In this document: positions 45,744 through 54,517 of the stretch, piece by piece | Position numbering within the stretch: position 1 is the stretch's first letter | How the letters are laid out: the number at the start of each line of letters is the position of its first letter | NCBI RefSeq assembly: GCF_034555935.1 | Contig: NZ_JAYDCJ010000003.1 | Span: 496,001-560,000, forward strand | Reading direction: 5' to 3' | DNA: 64,000 bases | From: Marinobacter qingdaonensis | GTDB lineage: Bacteria; Pseudomonadota; Gammaproteobacteria; Pseudomonadales; Oleiphilaceae | Notes under the pieces: generated by a model | What the model was told of the DNA's origin: nothing | The model's input: the letters and a program-made list of their open reading frames with translations, nothing else | Databases searched by the model: none | Program-made: the position numbers and the translations under genes

Positions 45744-46391
45744 ATGAAACGCCGTTTTCTAGTTGTTGTTCCGGTCCTGTGCTGGGCCCTGACCATGCAC
45801 GCCTCAGCCCTGACCCTGACCGTCACCGACCAGGCCAGCGGGGCGCCGGTGGCCGATGCCGTGGTGGCCCTGGACCGGGTCGACCCGGTCACACCGGTAA
45901 CCGCGGAAATCTACCAGCAGGACCGGGCCTTTCACCCCAAGGTGCTGATCCTGCCCCTCGGCTCCGAGGTGGAGTTTCCCAACCGCGACAACACCCAGCA
46001 CCATGTCTATTCCTTTTCGCCCGCGAAAACCTTCAACATTGAACTCTACGCCGGCAGGCCCGAGCGCCCGGTGCGGTTCGACCAGCCGGGCATCGTCGAA
46101 CTGGGCTGCAACATCCACGACCACATGCAGGCGTTCATCCTGGTGACCCAGACCAACGCCATCGGCCAATCCGGCCCCGACGGCCGGGTCGAGTTGCCGG
46201 TCGACACCGCGACGAACGCCGGCGCCCCGATCCGGCTCCGGGTCTGGCACCCCCGGCTGCCCGACAACACCCAGCCGGTAAGCCGGCAGGTCGACGCCAC
46301 CGGCCCCGGGACGGTGGCCATTGAACTCCGGCCCGCGCCGGCCAGGGAAACCAGCATGGATCTGCTGCAACGGCGATTCCAGGAGCTGTGA
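45744..46391 (+). CDS. Periplasmic cupredoxin-like protein (often labelled methylamine utilisation protein)
   Basis: A 215-residue exported protein with a signal peptide (residues 1-22) and a plastocyanin-like fold. Type 1 copper ligands are visible: His86 or His87 in NTQHHVYSF, then Cys122, His125 and Met128 in GCNIHDHM, the C-x2-H-x2-M spacing of amicyanins. FPNRDNTQHHVYSFSPAKTF is typical of a family annotated by distant similarity to methylamine-utilisation proteins; no mau genes are present, so that label should not be taken literally. The C-terminal 80 residues form a second beta-rich part. Its stop overlaps the start of the next gene, giving strong translational coupling to the GGDEF-EAL protein. 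Confidence 0.85.
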   Translation: MKRRFLVVVPVLCWALTMHASALTLTVTDQASGAPVADAVVALDRVDPVTPVTAEIYQQDRAFHPKVLILPLGSEVEFPNRDNTQHHVYSFSPAKTFNIELYAGRPERPVRFDQPGIVELGCNIHDHMQAFILVTQTNAIGQSGPDGRVELPVDTATNAGAPIRLRVWHPRLPDNTQPVSRQVDATGPGTVAIELRPAPARETSMDLLQRRFQEL

Positions 46392-48739
46392 TGGGGGCCG
46401 TCGAACGTCTGGGTTTCCGAGGCCGCTTGATCGCGGCCATGGTCACCCTGGTGGCCCTGGTGAGCCTGGTGATCGGCGCCCTATTCATGGTGTACCTGTT
46501 CGAGGACGAGAAAAGCCGGGCGACCGAGCAATTGAGCATCGGAGAACGGCTGACCCGGGAAATTTTGGAGCGCCGCACCGACCTGAACCTGTCCCGGCTC
46601 TCGGTGGTGGTCCAGGATTTCGGCTTTCGCTCGGCCGTGGCCAGCCGGGGTCCAGCCACCCTCGCCAGCGCCCTGGACAACCACAGCCGGCGTGCCGGGG
46701 CCGACTTTGCGGTGCTGACCGACAACTCCGGCAACCTTCTTGCCTCGACCCTGAGCCCGTCCATTGCCGGCGGCCCGACAGCCTTGTTCGACGCCCGCCC
46801 GGGCGCCCGAAGCTTTGCTTATCTCCAGGGCCAAGGTTACGAAGTCCTCCAGATCCCTGTCGAGGGCCCCGGCTTGCGAGCCCGACTGATTGCCGGTTTC
46901 GCCCTTGATCAGAGCCTGGCCACGGTCATCGCCCGGCTCAGTGGCACCGAGGCCGTGTTCCGAGCCCGGGCTCCGGGCGACACGTCATTCGAGGTGGTTA
47001 CCGCAACCAGCGTTCGGGACCGAGACCTGGTCAAACTCCGCGAGCCCAATCAGGATGGCGAGCTGATGGATGCCGGCCGTTATTTCCGGCGGAGCATCCA
47101 GCTCACCGAACCCGGCAGCCAGACCGGGGACATCGATGTGGTGCTGATGCTGAGCCGGGCCGCGAGCCTGGCCAACTATTACGCCCGGGCCCAGGAAATT
47201 GCCCTGCTGGTCAGCGCGACCATGGTGTTCGCCATCCTGCTGGCCCTGGTCATTGCCCGCACCCTGGGGCGGCCGGTGCTGCAACTGGCGGCCTACGCCC
47301 GGGCCATCGGGGAAGGCGGCGCGCCCGAGGCGCCGGAGATCCGCACCGGTGGGGAACTCAAACGCCTGCGCAATGCCTTTGTCGACATGCTCGCGCGCCT
47401 ACGGGAACGGGAAGCCCAGATTCGCTACGCGGCCACCCACGACGAGGTCACCGGCTTGGGCAACCGCAACGCCCTGATGCAGTCGGCGCGGGAACTGTTC
47501 GAGGACGGGGGCGCCTGCACGTTGCTCGGGTTGCGGTTAAACGATCTGTCCGACGTCAACGATACCCTGGGCCTGGTCTTCGGCGACCAGGTTCTGGCTG
47601 CGATGGCCCGGCGCCTGCGTGCGACTCTGCCTGACGCCCGAGTCATCGCCCGAACTGGGGGCGGGGAGTTTCTAGCCCTGGTGCCGGCCCAGAGCCCGGA
47701 ACGGGTGGAAGCCCTGGCCCGGCAACTGCTGGCGGCGGCGGAAGCGCCCATGGACATCAACAACACGCCGTTTTCCATCCGCGCGCTGGCGGTAACCATG
47801 GCACTGCCCGCGGATGCCGGCGACACCAACGAATTGCGCCGACGCTTGAACCTCACCTTCGAGCAGGCCGAAAACCATCCCGAATCTATCACCCGTTACC
47901 AGCCCGGCCGGGACGAGAGCCATCTGCGGGAGCTGCAGCTGATCGCCGACCTGCACAACGCTATCCACAACCATGACTTGTCGATGAACTACCAGCCGAA
48001 ACTGGACATCCGCACCGGCCAGGTGACTCAGGTCGAGGCTCTGGTGCGCTGGATTCACCCAGAGCTGGGGTTCATTTCACCGGAGGAGTTCATTTTTCTG
48101 GCCGAGCAATCCGGTCAGATCCATGGCCTAACCGCCCACATCCTGCAGCGGGTCGCCGCGGACGCCCGGCAGTGGACGGAGGCCGGCCTTGATGCCGGCG
48201 TCGCCATCAACCTGTCCGCCATGGACCTGACCTGGCCGGACCTGATCGACCACATCGAAACCAACTTCGATGACTGGCACCACGATCGGCTGAGGATCAC
48301 CCTGGAGGTCACCGAAAGCGCCTTGATGCAAGATCCGGAGGAAGCCCTGGCGACCCTGAGAAAACTCAGGGAGCTGGGCGTGACCCTGTCGGTGGATGAC
48401 TTTGGCACCGGCTATTCGTCCCTGTCTCAAATGCGCAAGCTACCGGTGCAGGAGCTGAAGATCGACAAATCCTTCGTGCTCCGGCTGGACGCCGAGCCCC
48501 AGGACCAGCTGATCGTCAAATCCACCATCGACATGGCCCATGGCCTGGGCCTGAAGGTGGTGGCCGAGGGCATCGAGAATCTCGAGGCCTGGCGTCTGCT
48601 GCAGGCCTGGGGCTGCGACCTGGGCCAGGGCTTCCATCTGAGCCGGCCGGTGGCGCCCGCAGACCTGGCCGACACCCTCCGCGCCCTGGACGCCCGGCGT
48701 CCGGAGCTGACCCGACCCACCATGGAGTACCACCAATGA
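46391..48739 (+). CDS. Membrane c-di-GMP protein: sensor, HAMP, degenerate GGDEF, intact EAL
   Basis: A 782-residue inner-membrane protein. The first helix (about 14-36) and a second (about 272-292) flank a periplasmic sensor domain, probably of double-cache type. HAMP follows, then GGDEF (about 345-500) and EAL (about 515-765). The GGDEF signature reads GGGEF (residues 423-427): the third position needed for catalysis is Gly, so cyclase activity is unlikely. The EAL domain keeps EAL (549-551), the DDFGTGYSSL loop and the catalytic Lys of LKIDKSFV, so a c-di-GMP phosphodiesterase is predicted, with the GGDEF perhaps as a GTP-sensing regulator. The ATG overlaps the cupredoxin stop (TGATG), and AGGAG precedes it. 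Confidence 0.92.
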   Translation: MGAVERLGFRGRLIAAMVTLVALVSLVIGALFMVYLFEDEKSRATEQLSIGERLTREILERRTDLNLSRLSVVVQDFGFRSAVASRGPATLASALDNHSRRAGADFAVLTDNSGNLLASTLSPSIAGGPTALFDARPGARSFAYLQGQGYEVLQIPVEGPGLRARLIAGFALDQSLATVIARLSGTEAVFRARAPGDTSFEVVTATSVRDRDLVKLREPNQDGELMDAGRYFRRSIQLTEPGSQTGDIDVVLMLSRAASLANYYARAQEIALLVSATMVFAILLALVIARTLGRPVLQLAAYARAIGEGGAPEAPEIRTGGELKRLRNAFVDMLARLREREAQIRYAATHDEVTGLGNRNALMQSARELFEDGGACTLLGLRLNDLSDVNDTLGLVFGDQVLAAMARRLRATLPDARVIARTGGGEFLALVPAQSPERVEALARQLLAAAEAPMDINNTPFSIRALAVTMALPADAGDTNELRRRLNLTFEQAENHPESITRYQPGRDESHLRELQLIADLHNAIHNHDLSMNYQPKLDIRTGQVTQVEALVRWIHPELGFISPEEFIFLAEQSGQIHGLTAHILQRVAADARQWTEAGLDAGVAINLSAMDLTWPDLIDHIETNFDDWHHDRLRITLEVTESALMQDPEEALATLRKLRELGVTLSVDDFGTGYSSLSQMRKLPVQELKIDKSFVLRLDAEPQDQLIVKSTIDMAHGLGLKVVAEGIENLEAWRLLQAWGCDLGQGFHLSRPVAPADLADTLRALDARRPELTRPTMEYHQ

Positions 48740-49611
48740 CCTACTGCCCGCCGCTGCTGGCAGCCGCGCTCTTGCTTTTCACCCAATCGGCGCTGGCCGA
48801 TATCGGCAGCCGGATCTGGGCCACCGGCGGGGTTTCCACCATCGAAGGCAGCGCCGGCGGCGGCCTCAGCCCCTGGGCGCTGCTGGGCAGTTACGCCAGC
48901 GATGAGGAATGGGGCGGCACCCTGGCCCTGAGCCAGGCCGAAACCGACGATTACACCCTGGCGGTGACTGGCGCCGGCGTCACCTGGAACAACCGGCTGG
49001 AGCTGACCCTGGCGCGTCAGACCCTGGATCTGGATGAACTGGTGTTTACCCTCAAAAACGGTTTTGGTCTGGAACAGGACGAGCTGACCCAGGACATCGT
49101 CGGCGCCAAGCTGCGGCTCGCCGGCGATGTGCTCTACAGCCCCTGGGGCCAGTGGTCGGCCGGGCTCCAGTACAAGCGCCAGCGCGAATTCACCGTGCCG
49201 GCCGCCATCGGCGCCCGGGACGACAGCGGCACCGATGTGTACCTGAGCGGCAGCAAACTGTTCTTCGCCGCCGTCATGGACCGGAACCTGCTGGTCAACG
49301 CCACGGTCCGCGCCACCCGGGCCAATCAGGGCGGTTTGCTCGGCTTCGGCGGCGACCGCAACAACGGGCACGAACTGATGGCCGAGGCCAGCCTCGGCCT
49401 GTTCCTCGACCGGCATTGGCTGGTGGGCGCCGAATACCGCCAGAAACCGGACAACCTGAGCTTCGCCACCGAGGACGACTGGTGGGATGTGTTCGTGGCC
49501 TGGGTGCCGGACCGGCGTCTGGCGCTGACCGCCGCCCTGGTTAACCTGGGCGATGTCGCCACCCTGGAGGACCAGCAGGGGCTGTACCTTCAGCTGCAGG
49601 GGAGTTTCTGA
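48736..49611 (+). CDS. DUF3034 outer-membrane-like protein
   Basis: A 291-residue exported protein with a signal peptide cleaved near ALA/DIG. The mature part is rich in alternating amphipathic beta strands (TLALSQAETDDYTLAVTGAGV, WWDVFVAWVPDRRLALTAALVNLG) and ends in Phe, features of an outer-membrane beta barrel. It belongs to DUF3034, of unknown function. It overlaps the EAL gene by four bases (ATGA) and is followed directly by the globin gene, so all four genes are one translationally coupled operon. A barrel here suggests that the unit handles a small molecule arriving from outside. Confidence 0.85.
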   Translation: MTYCPPLLAAALLLFTQSALADIGSRIWATGGVSTIEGSAGGGLSPWALLGSYASDEEWGGTLALSQAETDDYTLAVTGAGVTWNNRLELTLARQTLDLDELVFTLKNGFGLEQDELTQDIVGAKLRLAGDVLYSPWGQWSAGLQYKRQREFTVPAAIGARDDSGTDVYLSGSKLFFAAVMDRNLLVNATVRATRANQGGLLGFGGDRNNGHELMAEASLGLFLDRHWLVGAEYRQKPDNLSFATEDDWWDVFVAWVPDRRLALTAALVNLGDVATLEDQQGLYLQLQGSF

Positions 49612-49612
49612 C

Positions 49613-50068
49613 ATGATCACACTGACGCGTCCGCCGGCGCTGCTGGCCCTGATCCTGATCGCGGTCCTGGGCCTGGCCGGCTGCCAGACCGGGGCCACAC
49701 CCGAGACCCCGTCCCGGGACCTGTTCCAGCAGCTGGGTGAGCGCAGCGGCATTGCCGCCATCGTCGAGGACCTGCTGTTCCTGATTGTCGACGACGACCG
49801 CATCAACCAGCAGTTCAAAGGCATGGACGTGGCCCGGTTCCACCGCAACCTGACCGATCAGCTGTGCCAGCTCAGTGGCGGCCCCTGCACCTACAGCGGC
49901 CGCGAGATGCGCGAACTGCACGCCGACATGGCCATCACCGACACCCAGTTCAACGCCCTGGCGGAGAACCTGATCCTGGCGATGGAGCAGAACGACATTG
50001 CCACCGGCGCCCAGAACCGGTTACTGAAACGCCTGATCCCGCTGTACCCGGACGTGCGCAACCTGTGA
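49613..50068 (+). CDS. Group I truncated haemoglobin, exported lipoprotein form
   Basis: A 151-residue protein with a lipoprotein signal ending LGLAGC (Cys24), followed by a 2-on-2 globin. The E and F helix region is CQLSGGPCTYSGREMRELHADMAITDTQFNAL, where the His of ELHADM is the proximal haem ligand, and FKGMDVARFHRNLTDQL contains the B-E helix pattern. Most truncated globins are cytoplasmic; this one carries its own export and lipidation signal, placing it in the periplasm near the cupredoxin and the sensor domain. The ATG lies one base after the DUF3034 stop. Likely ligands are O2 or NO; which is inference. Confidence 0.88.
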   Translation: MITLTRPPALLALILIAVLGLAGCQTGATPETPSRDLFQQLGERSGIAAIVEDLLFLIVDDDRINQQFKGMDVARFHRNLTDQLCQLSGGPCTYSGREMRELHADMAITDTQFNALAENLILAMEQNDIATGAQNRLLKRLIPLYPDVRNL

Positions 50069-50137
50069 TGGCCAACGACAACCGGGTATGCTTGCCAACC
50101 AACCTTACTCACCCCTACCAATGAGGAGACTGACACC

Positions 50138-50524
50138 GTGTTGGAAAACGCCGATCTGGGAAAACTGATTCTTCGCCTGACCCTGGGCGGCCTGATGCTG
50201 TTTCACGGCATTGCCAAACTGCTGCACGGCACCGGCTTTATTGAGGGCGAGCTGGCCAGCCACGGCCTGCCGACGTTTCTGGCCTACGGCGTGTTCATCG
50301 GCGAACTGCTGGCGCCGCTGATGGTGGTGCTGGGCTACCAGACCCGGATCGGGGCCCTGCTGATTGTCTTCAACATGCTGGTGGCCATTGCCCTGGTGCA
50401 CGGGCACCAGTTGCTGTCCCTGGGCAGCAATGGCGGCTGGGCACTGGAGCTGCAGGCGTTCTTCCTGTTCACCGCGGTGGCGGTGATCTTCCTCGGCCCG
50501 GGCCGGTACAAGCTGAAGAACTGA
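50138..50524 (+). CDS. DoxX family membrane protein
   Basis: A 128-residue inner-membrane protein with four helices, of the DoxX family (related to thiosulfate:quinone oxidoreductase small subunits and to stress proteins of unclear role). Characteristic residues are LRLTLGGLMLFHGIAKLLHG in the first helix, with the conserved His, and AYGVFIGELLAPLMVVLG in the second, with Glu. The start is GTG 50138 with GAGGAG ten bases upstream. It follows the globin gene by 69 bases and may be part of the same transcript. It converges with the diguanylate cyclase gene, three bases away. Confidence 0.88.
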   Translation: MLENADLGKLILRLTLGGLMLFHGIAKLLHGTGFIEGELASHGLPTFLAYGVFIGELLAPLMVVLGYQTRIGALLIVFNMLVAIALVHGHQLLSLGSNGGWALELQAFFLFTAVAVIFLGPGRYKLKN

Positions 50525-50527
50525 GCC

Positions 50528-52327
50528 TTACCGATCGGCGGCCGGCACCGAGCGCACCCCCCGGTACACGGTGACCCGGTTCCGGCCCGCGCCCTTGGCC
50601 TGGTACAGGGCCTCGTCGGCGCGCCGGATCAGCTCGCCGGAAGGCTCGTCGGGCGAGGGCACCAGCGTCGCCACGCCGATGCTCACGCTGAGACTGACCG
50701 CCATTTCCTGGGCGCCGGGGTAGACGGTGGCATTCTCCACCGCCCGGCGCAGCCGCTCCGCCACCTGCTCGGCGCCGTCCTCCGGCGTCGCTGGCAGCAG
50801 CACCGCAAATTCCTCCCCGCCATAGCGGGCCAACAGGTCGCCGGAACGCTGCACCTCGTTGGCGCAGATAGCCGCGACGGTGATCAGGCAGTCGTCCCCA
50901 ATCAGGTGGCCGTACCGGTCATTGACCGATTTGAAATGGTCGATATCCAGCAACAGCAGACTCAGGGGCAGACCCTGGCGCCCGGTCCGGCACCACTCGG
51001 TGCGCAACTGGGTGTCGAACTGGCGCCGGTTGGCGACCTGGGTCAGGCCGTCGGTCAGGCTGATGGCCTCGAGCCGCTGGTTGGCCCGCTCCAGCTCCTC
51101 GGTCCGTTCCCGCACGCGCGCCTCCAGGGTCTGATTGGCCTGGCGCTGGACCTCCAGGGTGTGCTCCTGGGCCTGCTGCCGCCGCCGGCGTTCCAGATTG
51201 ATGCGGTAGGCCAGGGCGAAGGACAGCAGGATGACTTCCAGCGCCACCCCGATTTGCGGACCAAACTCGGTCAGGAAGGTGCGCGGCAGGTACCCCAGCT
51301 TGCTCACCGCCAGGATCAGGTGCCCGAGCAGCAGGGGCGTCCAGGCCAGCACGTAGAAGCCGGCCAGGTTCTGGCCCCGGCACCAGAGGTAGATCCCGAT
51401 CAGCCAGGCCGCCGGGGTGGCCAGGGCCACCAGCGACGCCACCAGCACCACGCTGCTCTGGTAGGGACCGACCAGGCCATAGACCGCGCTCACCCCGGCC
51501 GCGATCGCCAGCAGCTGCAGCAGCCGGAAGCTGACCGGGCTGTAGCGCCGGACTGCCAGGAACTGGATGCTGAACACCAGGGCCGCCACCACGGTCAGGC
51601 TGATGAACGGCATGGTGATGAACCGGTTCAGGCCCGGCAGCTCTGGCCACCACCACTGGAACAGGATGCCCTTCAGGTGCAGATGCACCAGGCCGGAGGC
51701 CACCACCGTGAGCACGTACCAGAGATAGGTGGGCTGGCGTACGATCGAGAACAGGAACAGGTTGTACAGCGCCAGGGCCACGATGATGCCCAGGAACATG
51801 GCCTGCCAGCCGTAGGACAGCTGCTCGCCGGCCAGAAACCCGGTCGAGGTGCGGACGTTGACCGGAATCTGCACCGCGCCCTGGGTTTTCACCCGGACGT
51901 AGGCGGTCACCGGCTCGGTGTTCGACGGCACCAGGAAGACAAAATTGCGGTGGTGAATCGGGCGGTTGGCAAAGGGCCGGGCATCGCCGGTCAGATGGCT
52001 TTCGATAACGCGGCCGTCACGCACCCAGTACAGGTCCACCACATCCAGCAGCGGGTAGGCGATCTCCAGCACCCGGTTCACCGGCTCCGGCGCGACCCGG
52101 ACCCGAACCCAGAAGGCACCGTCACTGAAGCCCAGGTTCAGCACCTGCTCGGCCGCAAACGGCTGCCAGTCACCGGCCTCCAGGGCCATGACCTCACCAA
52201 TGCCGAGCCGATCCCCGGGGTCCTCGAGCCAATCGCTGGTCAGGCTGACGGCATTCGCCTGGCCCGAGCCCAGCCACAGGACCAGTAACACCAGAATAAA
52301 GGCCGCAGACGTCAAGCGGTGGGTCAT
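50528..52327 (-). CDS. 7TMR-DISM diguanylate cyclase
   Basis: A 599-residue membrane diguanylate cyclase making c-di-GMP from GTP. It has a signal peptide, a periplasmic DISM extracellular domain (about 30-180), seven membrane helices (about 190-400), a coiled coil (about 405-450) and a GGDEF domain. The active-site motif is GGEEF in ARYGGEEFAVLLP, and the inhibitory site RxxD is present as RSGD exactly five residues before it, so activity and product inhibition are both expected. ATG 52327 starts the signal peptide; longer readings are rejected. It shares sensor architecture with the hybrid kinase at 1-3082. Confidence 0.94.
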   Translation of the reverse strand: MTHRLTSAAFILVLLVLWLGSGQANAVSLTSDWLEDPGDRLGIGEVMALEAGDWQPFAAEQVLNLGFSDGAFWVRVRVAPEPVNRVLEIAYPLLDVVDLYWVRDGRVIESHLTGDARPFANRPIHHRNFVFLVPSNTEPVTAYVRVKTQGAVQIPVNVRTSTGFLAGEQLSYGWQAMFLGIIVALALYNLFLFSIVRQPTYLWYVLTVVASGLVHLHLKGILFQWWWPELPGLNRFITMPFISLTVVAALVFSIQFLAVRRYSPVSFRLLQLLAIAAGVSAVYGLVGPYQSSVVLVASLVALATPAAWLIGIYLWCRGQNLAGFYVLAWTPLLLGHLILAVSKLGYLPRTFLTEFGPQIGVALEVILLSFALAYRINLERRRRQQAQEHTLEVQRQANQTLEARVRERTEELERANQRLEAISLTDGLTQVANRRQFDTQLRTEWCRTGRQGLPLSLLLLDIDHFKSVNDRYGHLIGDDCLITVAAICANEVQRSGDLLARYGGEEFAVLLPATPEDGAEQVAERLRRAVENATVYPGAQEMAVSLSVSIGVATLVPSPDEPSGELIRRADEALYQAKGAGRNRVTVYRGVRSVPAADR

Positions 52328-52490
52328 AGCGTGGTTCCGGTTTCCGGGCCCAGGCACTTGAACTACACTGGGCGTTCCCTGAACGGGAGTTTCACAACCC
52401 CTAGTCACTATGGCCTCAGTGTAGTCCCGATTCGCCCGCGGCGTCGGCCGCCACGCTGAGAAACCGGCCATCCAGTCCAGAGTAAATCCC

Positions 52491-52721
52491 ATGCCTGACA
52501 AGAAACCCTCCATCGTTCCCGGCCGCTACCGCCACTACAAGGGCAAGGATTACCAGGTCATCGACCTGGCCCGCCACAGTGAAACCGAGGAATGGCTGGT
52601 GGTCTACCGCTGCCTGTACGGCGACCACAGCCTGTGGGTGCGGCCCCTGGCCATGTTCCGCGAGACCGTCGAGGTCGCCGGCGAGCAGGTGCCCCGGTTT
52701 GCCCGCATCGGCGACGCCTGA
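52491..52721 (+). CDS. DUF1653 family protein
   Basis: A 76-residue soluble protein matching the DUF1653 family: GRYRHYKGKDYQVIDLARHSET, then VVYRCLYGD and SLWVRPLAMFRETVE, with a small beta-barrel (SH3-like) pattern. Family members are usually 65-80 residues and of unknown function. ATG 52491 is the natural start; the codons before it lie in the divergent promoter region with the cyclase gene. A terminator-like hairpin follows about 65 bases after the stop. Confidence 0.88.
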   Translation: MPDKKPSIVPGRYRHYKGKDYQVIDLARHSETEEWLVVYRCLYGDHSLWVRPLAMFRETVEVAGEQVPRFARIGDA

Positions 52722-52784
52722 GATCACCCGCCCAACTTTGACTGTTGCGGTCAATTCCTGCACATTAGCGCGCTTTTCATGACC

Positions 52785-52819
52785 CCCGACGCTCACAAGG
52801 CGTCGGGTTAACCAGTTTT
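52785..52819 (+). terminator. Putative terminator after the DUF1653 gene
   Basis: An 8-bp perfect stem, CCCGACGC with GCGTCGGG, and a 7-base loop are followed after a few bases by AGTTTTT. It lies between the DUF1653 stop and the antiporter start. The T tract is a little distant, so a role in the antiporter leader is the alternative. Confidence 0.6.
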
Positions 52820-52837
52820 TCCTACCCGGAGTCTGCC

Positions 52838-54160
52838 ATGAATGCCGTCGTTGCCGCGGTTGCCATCATGCTCGTCCTGAGTTTGTGCCGCATCCACGTT
52901 GTCGTTGCCCTGATTATTGGTGCCATTTCCGGTGGCCTGCTTGCCGGCCTGTCGCTCGAAGCCACCGTTGAAGCCTTCAACAATGGCCTGGGCGGGGGCG
53001 CCACCGTGGCCCTGTCCTACGCCACCCTCGGCGCCTTCGCCGTGGCCATCGGCAAATCCGGCCTGGCCCACGCCCTGGCCGATCGCGCCCTGGCCCTGGT
53101 GGGCCGACAGGACGACGGCTCCGCCGCCACCGGCATCCGCTTCCTGATCATCGGCCTGCTGCTGGCCGTGGCGATCTCGTCCCAGAACATCCTGCCGATC
53201 CACATCGCCTTCATTCCGCTGGTGGTGCCGCCGCTGCTGTACGTGATGGCAAAACTGAACATGGACCGCCGGCTGGTGGCCTGCGTGCTGACTTTCGGCC
53301 TGATCACCCCGTACATGTTCCTGCCGGTGGGCTTCGGCGGCATCTACCTGAACGAGATCCTGGTGGCCAAGATCAACGCCAACGGCGTCGACGCCTCGGA
53401 TCTGAACGTGATGAAGGCCATGGCCCTGCCGGCCCTGGGCATGCTCTGCGGCCTGCTGATCGCGGTGTTTTTCAGCTACCGCGGCGGCCGCGCCTACGAC
53501 ATGGACACCATCACCAAGGCCGAGCGCGTGGACGCCAGCTACAGCCCGCGCACCCTGGTCATGGCCCTGGTGGCCATCGTCACCGCCTTCGTGGTGCAGC
53601 TGTGGCTGGGCTCGATGATCCTGGGCGCCCTGGCCGGCTTCGTGCTGTTCAACCTGTCCGGCGTGGTGCGCTGGAAGGAAGCCGATGACCTGTTCACCGA
53701 AGGCATGAAGATGCTGGCGATGATCGGCTTCATCATGATCGCCGCCTCCGGCTTCGCCGAGGTCATGCGCGAGACCGGCGAGATCGCCAGCCTGGTGGAC
53801 AGCTCGGTCGCCACCATCGGCGAGAACAAGGCCCTGGCGGCGTTGCTGATGCTGGTGGTGGGCCTGCTGATCACCATGGGCATCGGCTCGTCCTTCTCCA
53901 CCATCCCGATCATCGCCGCCCTGTACGTGCCCCTGGCCCTGCAACTGGGCTTCAGCCCCCTGGCCATCGTGGCCCTGGTCGGCACCGCCGGCGCCCTGGG
54001 GGATGCCGGCTCCCCGGCCTCCGATTCCACCCTCGGTCCCACCGCCGGTCTGAACGCCGACGGCCAGCACAACCACATCTGGGATACCGTGGTGCCGACG
54101 TTCCTGCACTACAACCTGCCGCTGCTTGGCTTTGGGTGGTTGGCGGCCATGGTTCTCTGA
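52838..54160 (+). CDS. Na+/H+ antiporter family membrane protein (NhaC/YuiF-like)
   Basis: A 440-residue, 11-12-helix inner-membrane protein of the Na_H_antiport_2 plus NhaC-type architecture, as in Bacillus YuiF and relatives thought to carry amino acids or sodium. Notable stretches are [38 protein letters not shown], the [12 protein letters not shown] loop and [18 protein letters not shown], and the C-terminal [30 protein letters not shown], which is strongly conserved in this family. ATG 52838 is close behind a CTACCCGGAG-type ribosome site. It is monocistronic. Substrate is uncertain: sodium-proton exchange or amino-acid uptake. Confidence 0.88.
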   Translation: MNAVVAAVAIMLVLSLCRIHVVVALIIGAISGGLLAGLSLEATVEAFNNGLGGGATVALSYATLGAFAVAIGKSGLAHALADRALALVGRQDDGSAATGIRFLIIGLLLAVAISSQNILPIHIAFIPLVVPPLLYVMAKLNMDRRLVACVLTFGLITPYMFLPVGFGGIYLNEILVAKINANGVDASDLNVMKAMALPALGMLCGLLIAVFFSYRGGRAYDMDTITKAERVDASYSPRTLVMALVAIVTAFVVQLWLGSMILGALAGFVLFNLSGVVRWKEADDLFTEGMKMLAMIGFIMIAASGFAEVMRETGEIASLVDSSVATIGENKALAALLMLVVGLLITMGIGSSFSTIPIIAALYVPLALQLGFSPLAIVALVGTAGALGDAGSPASDSTLGPTAGLNADGQHNHIWDTVVPTFLHYNLPLLGFGWLAAMVL

Positions 54161-54217
54161 GGTTCAGCTAATGGCGTTTGATTCGTAGCCTGCCGGTTTG
54201 GCGGGCTGCGAGGTCGC

Positions 54218-54291
54218 GGGGGGTGTCTTTCTTCTGGGAAAAATAACTCGCTGCGCTCGGACAGATTTTTCCCGGCAGAAAGACACCCCCC
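54218..54291. repeat. Palindromic repeat, type I core, copy E
   Basis: Arms GGGGGGTGTCTTTC (54218-54231) and its exact complement (54278-54291) enclose GGGAAAAAT/ATTTTTCCC (54236-54244, 54265-54273) and the core AACTCGCTGCGCTCGGACAG. The element matches the one at 26098 in both stems and in core but in opposite orientation. It sits with the next copy in a 357-base gap between convergent genes; I see nothing else in that gap. Confidence 0.8.
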
Positions 54292-54418
54292 ACACCCTCT
54301 TGTTTGAACTGCTCAGGGATATCGGTGAGTTAGACTCTGACGGGGAGCGCTTGATCGGAGGGCTTGGATAAAAAGACGTTTATCCAGATATATCTGTGGG
54401 GTTCTTCGTGAGGGGGTA

Positions 54419-54489
54419 GGGGGATTTTTCCCGCCAGAAATGGATGTCTGAGCGCAGCGAGTTCCATTTCCAAGGGAAAAACAGCCCCC
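54419..54489. repeat. Palindromic repeat, type I core, copy F with different arms
   Basis: The core ATGTCTGAGCGCAGCGAGTT (54444-54463) is identical to that at 26124. It is flanked by GAAATGG/CCATTTC (54437-54443, 54464-54470) and TTTTTCCC/GGGAAAAA (54425-54432, 54474-54481), with GGGGG and CCCCC at the ends. Compared with copies B and E the inner stem is a different sequence and the A/T stem is inverted, yet complementarity is kept. Confidence 0.78.
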
Positions 54490-54517
54490 AGACCCATCAG
54501 GCTAGGCGACCAAAAAC

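Noticed and set aside
45744..46391. Methylamine utilisation role for the cupredoxin-like protein
   Set aside because: No methylamine dehydrogenase, amicyanin partner or other mau gene is present; only the copper-site spacing is shared.
52808..54109. Minus-strand ORF (433 codons) opposite the antiporter
   Set aside because: Low-complexity His, Gln, Gly and Asp composition typical of a shadow; the plus strand encodes a clear membrane transporter.
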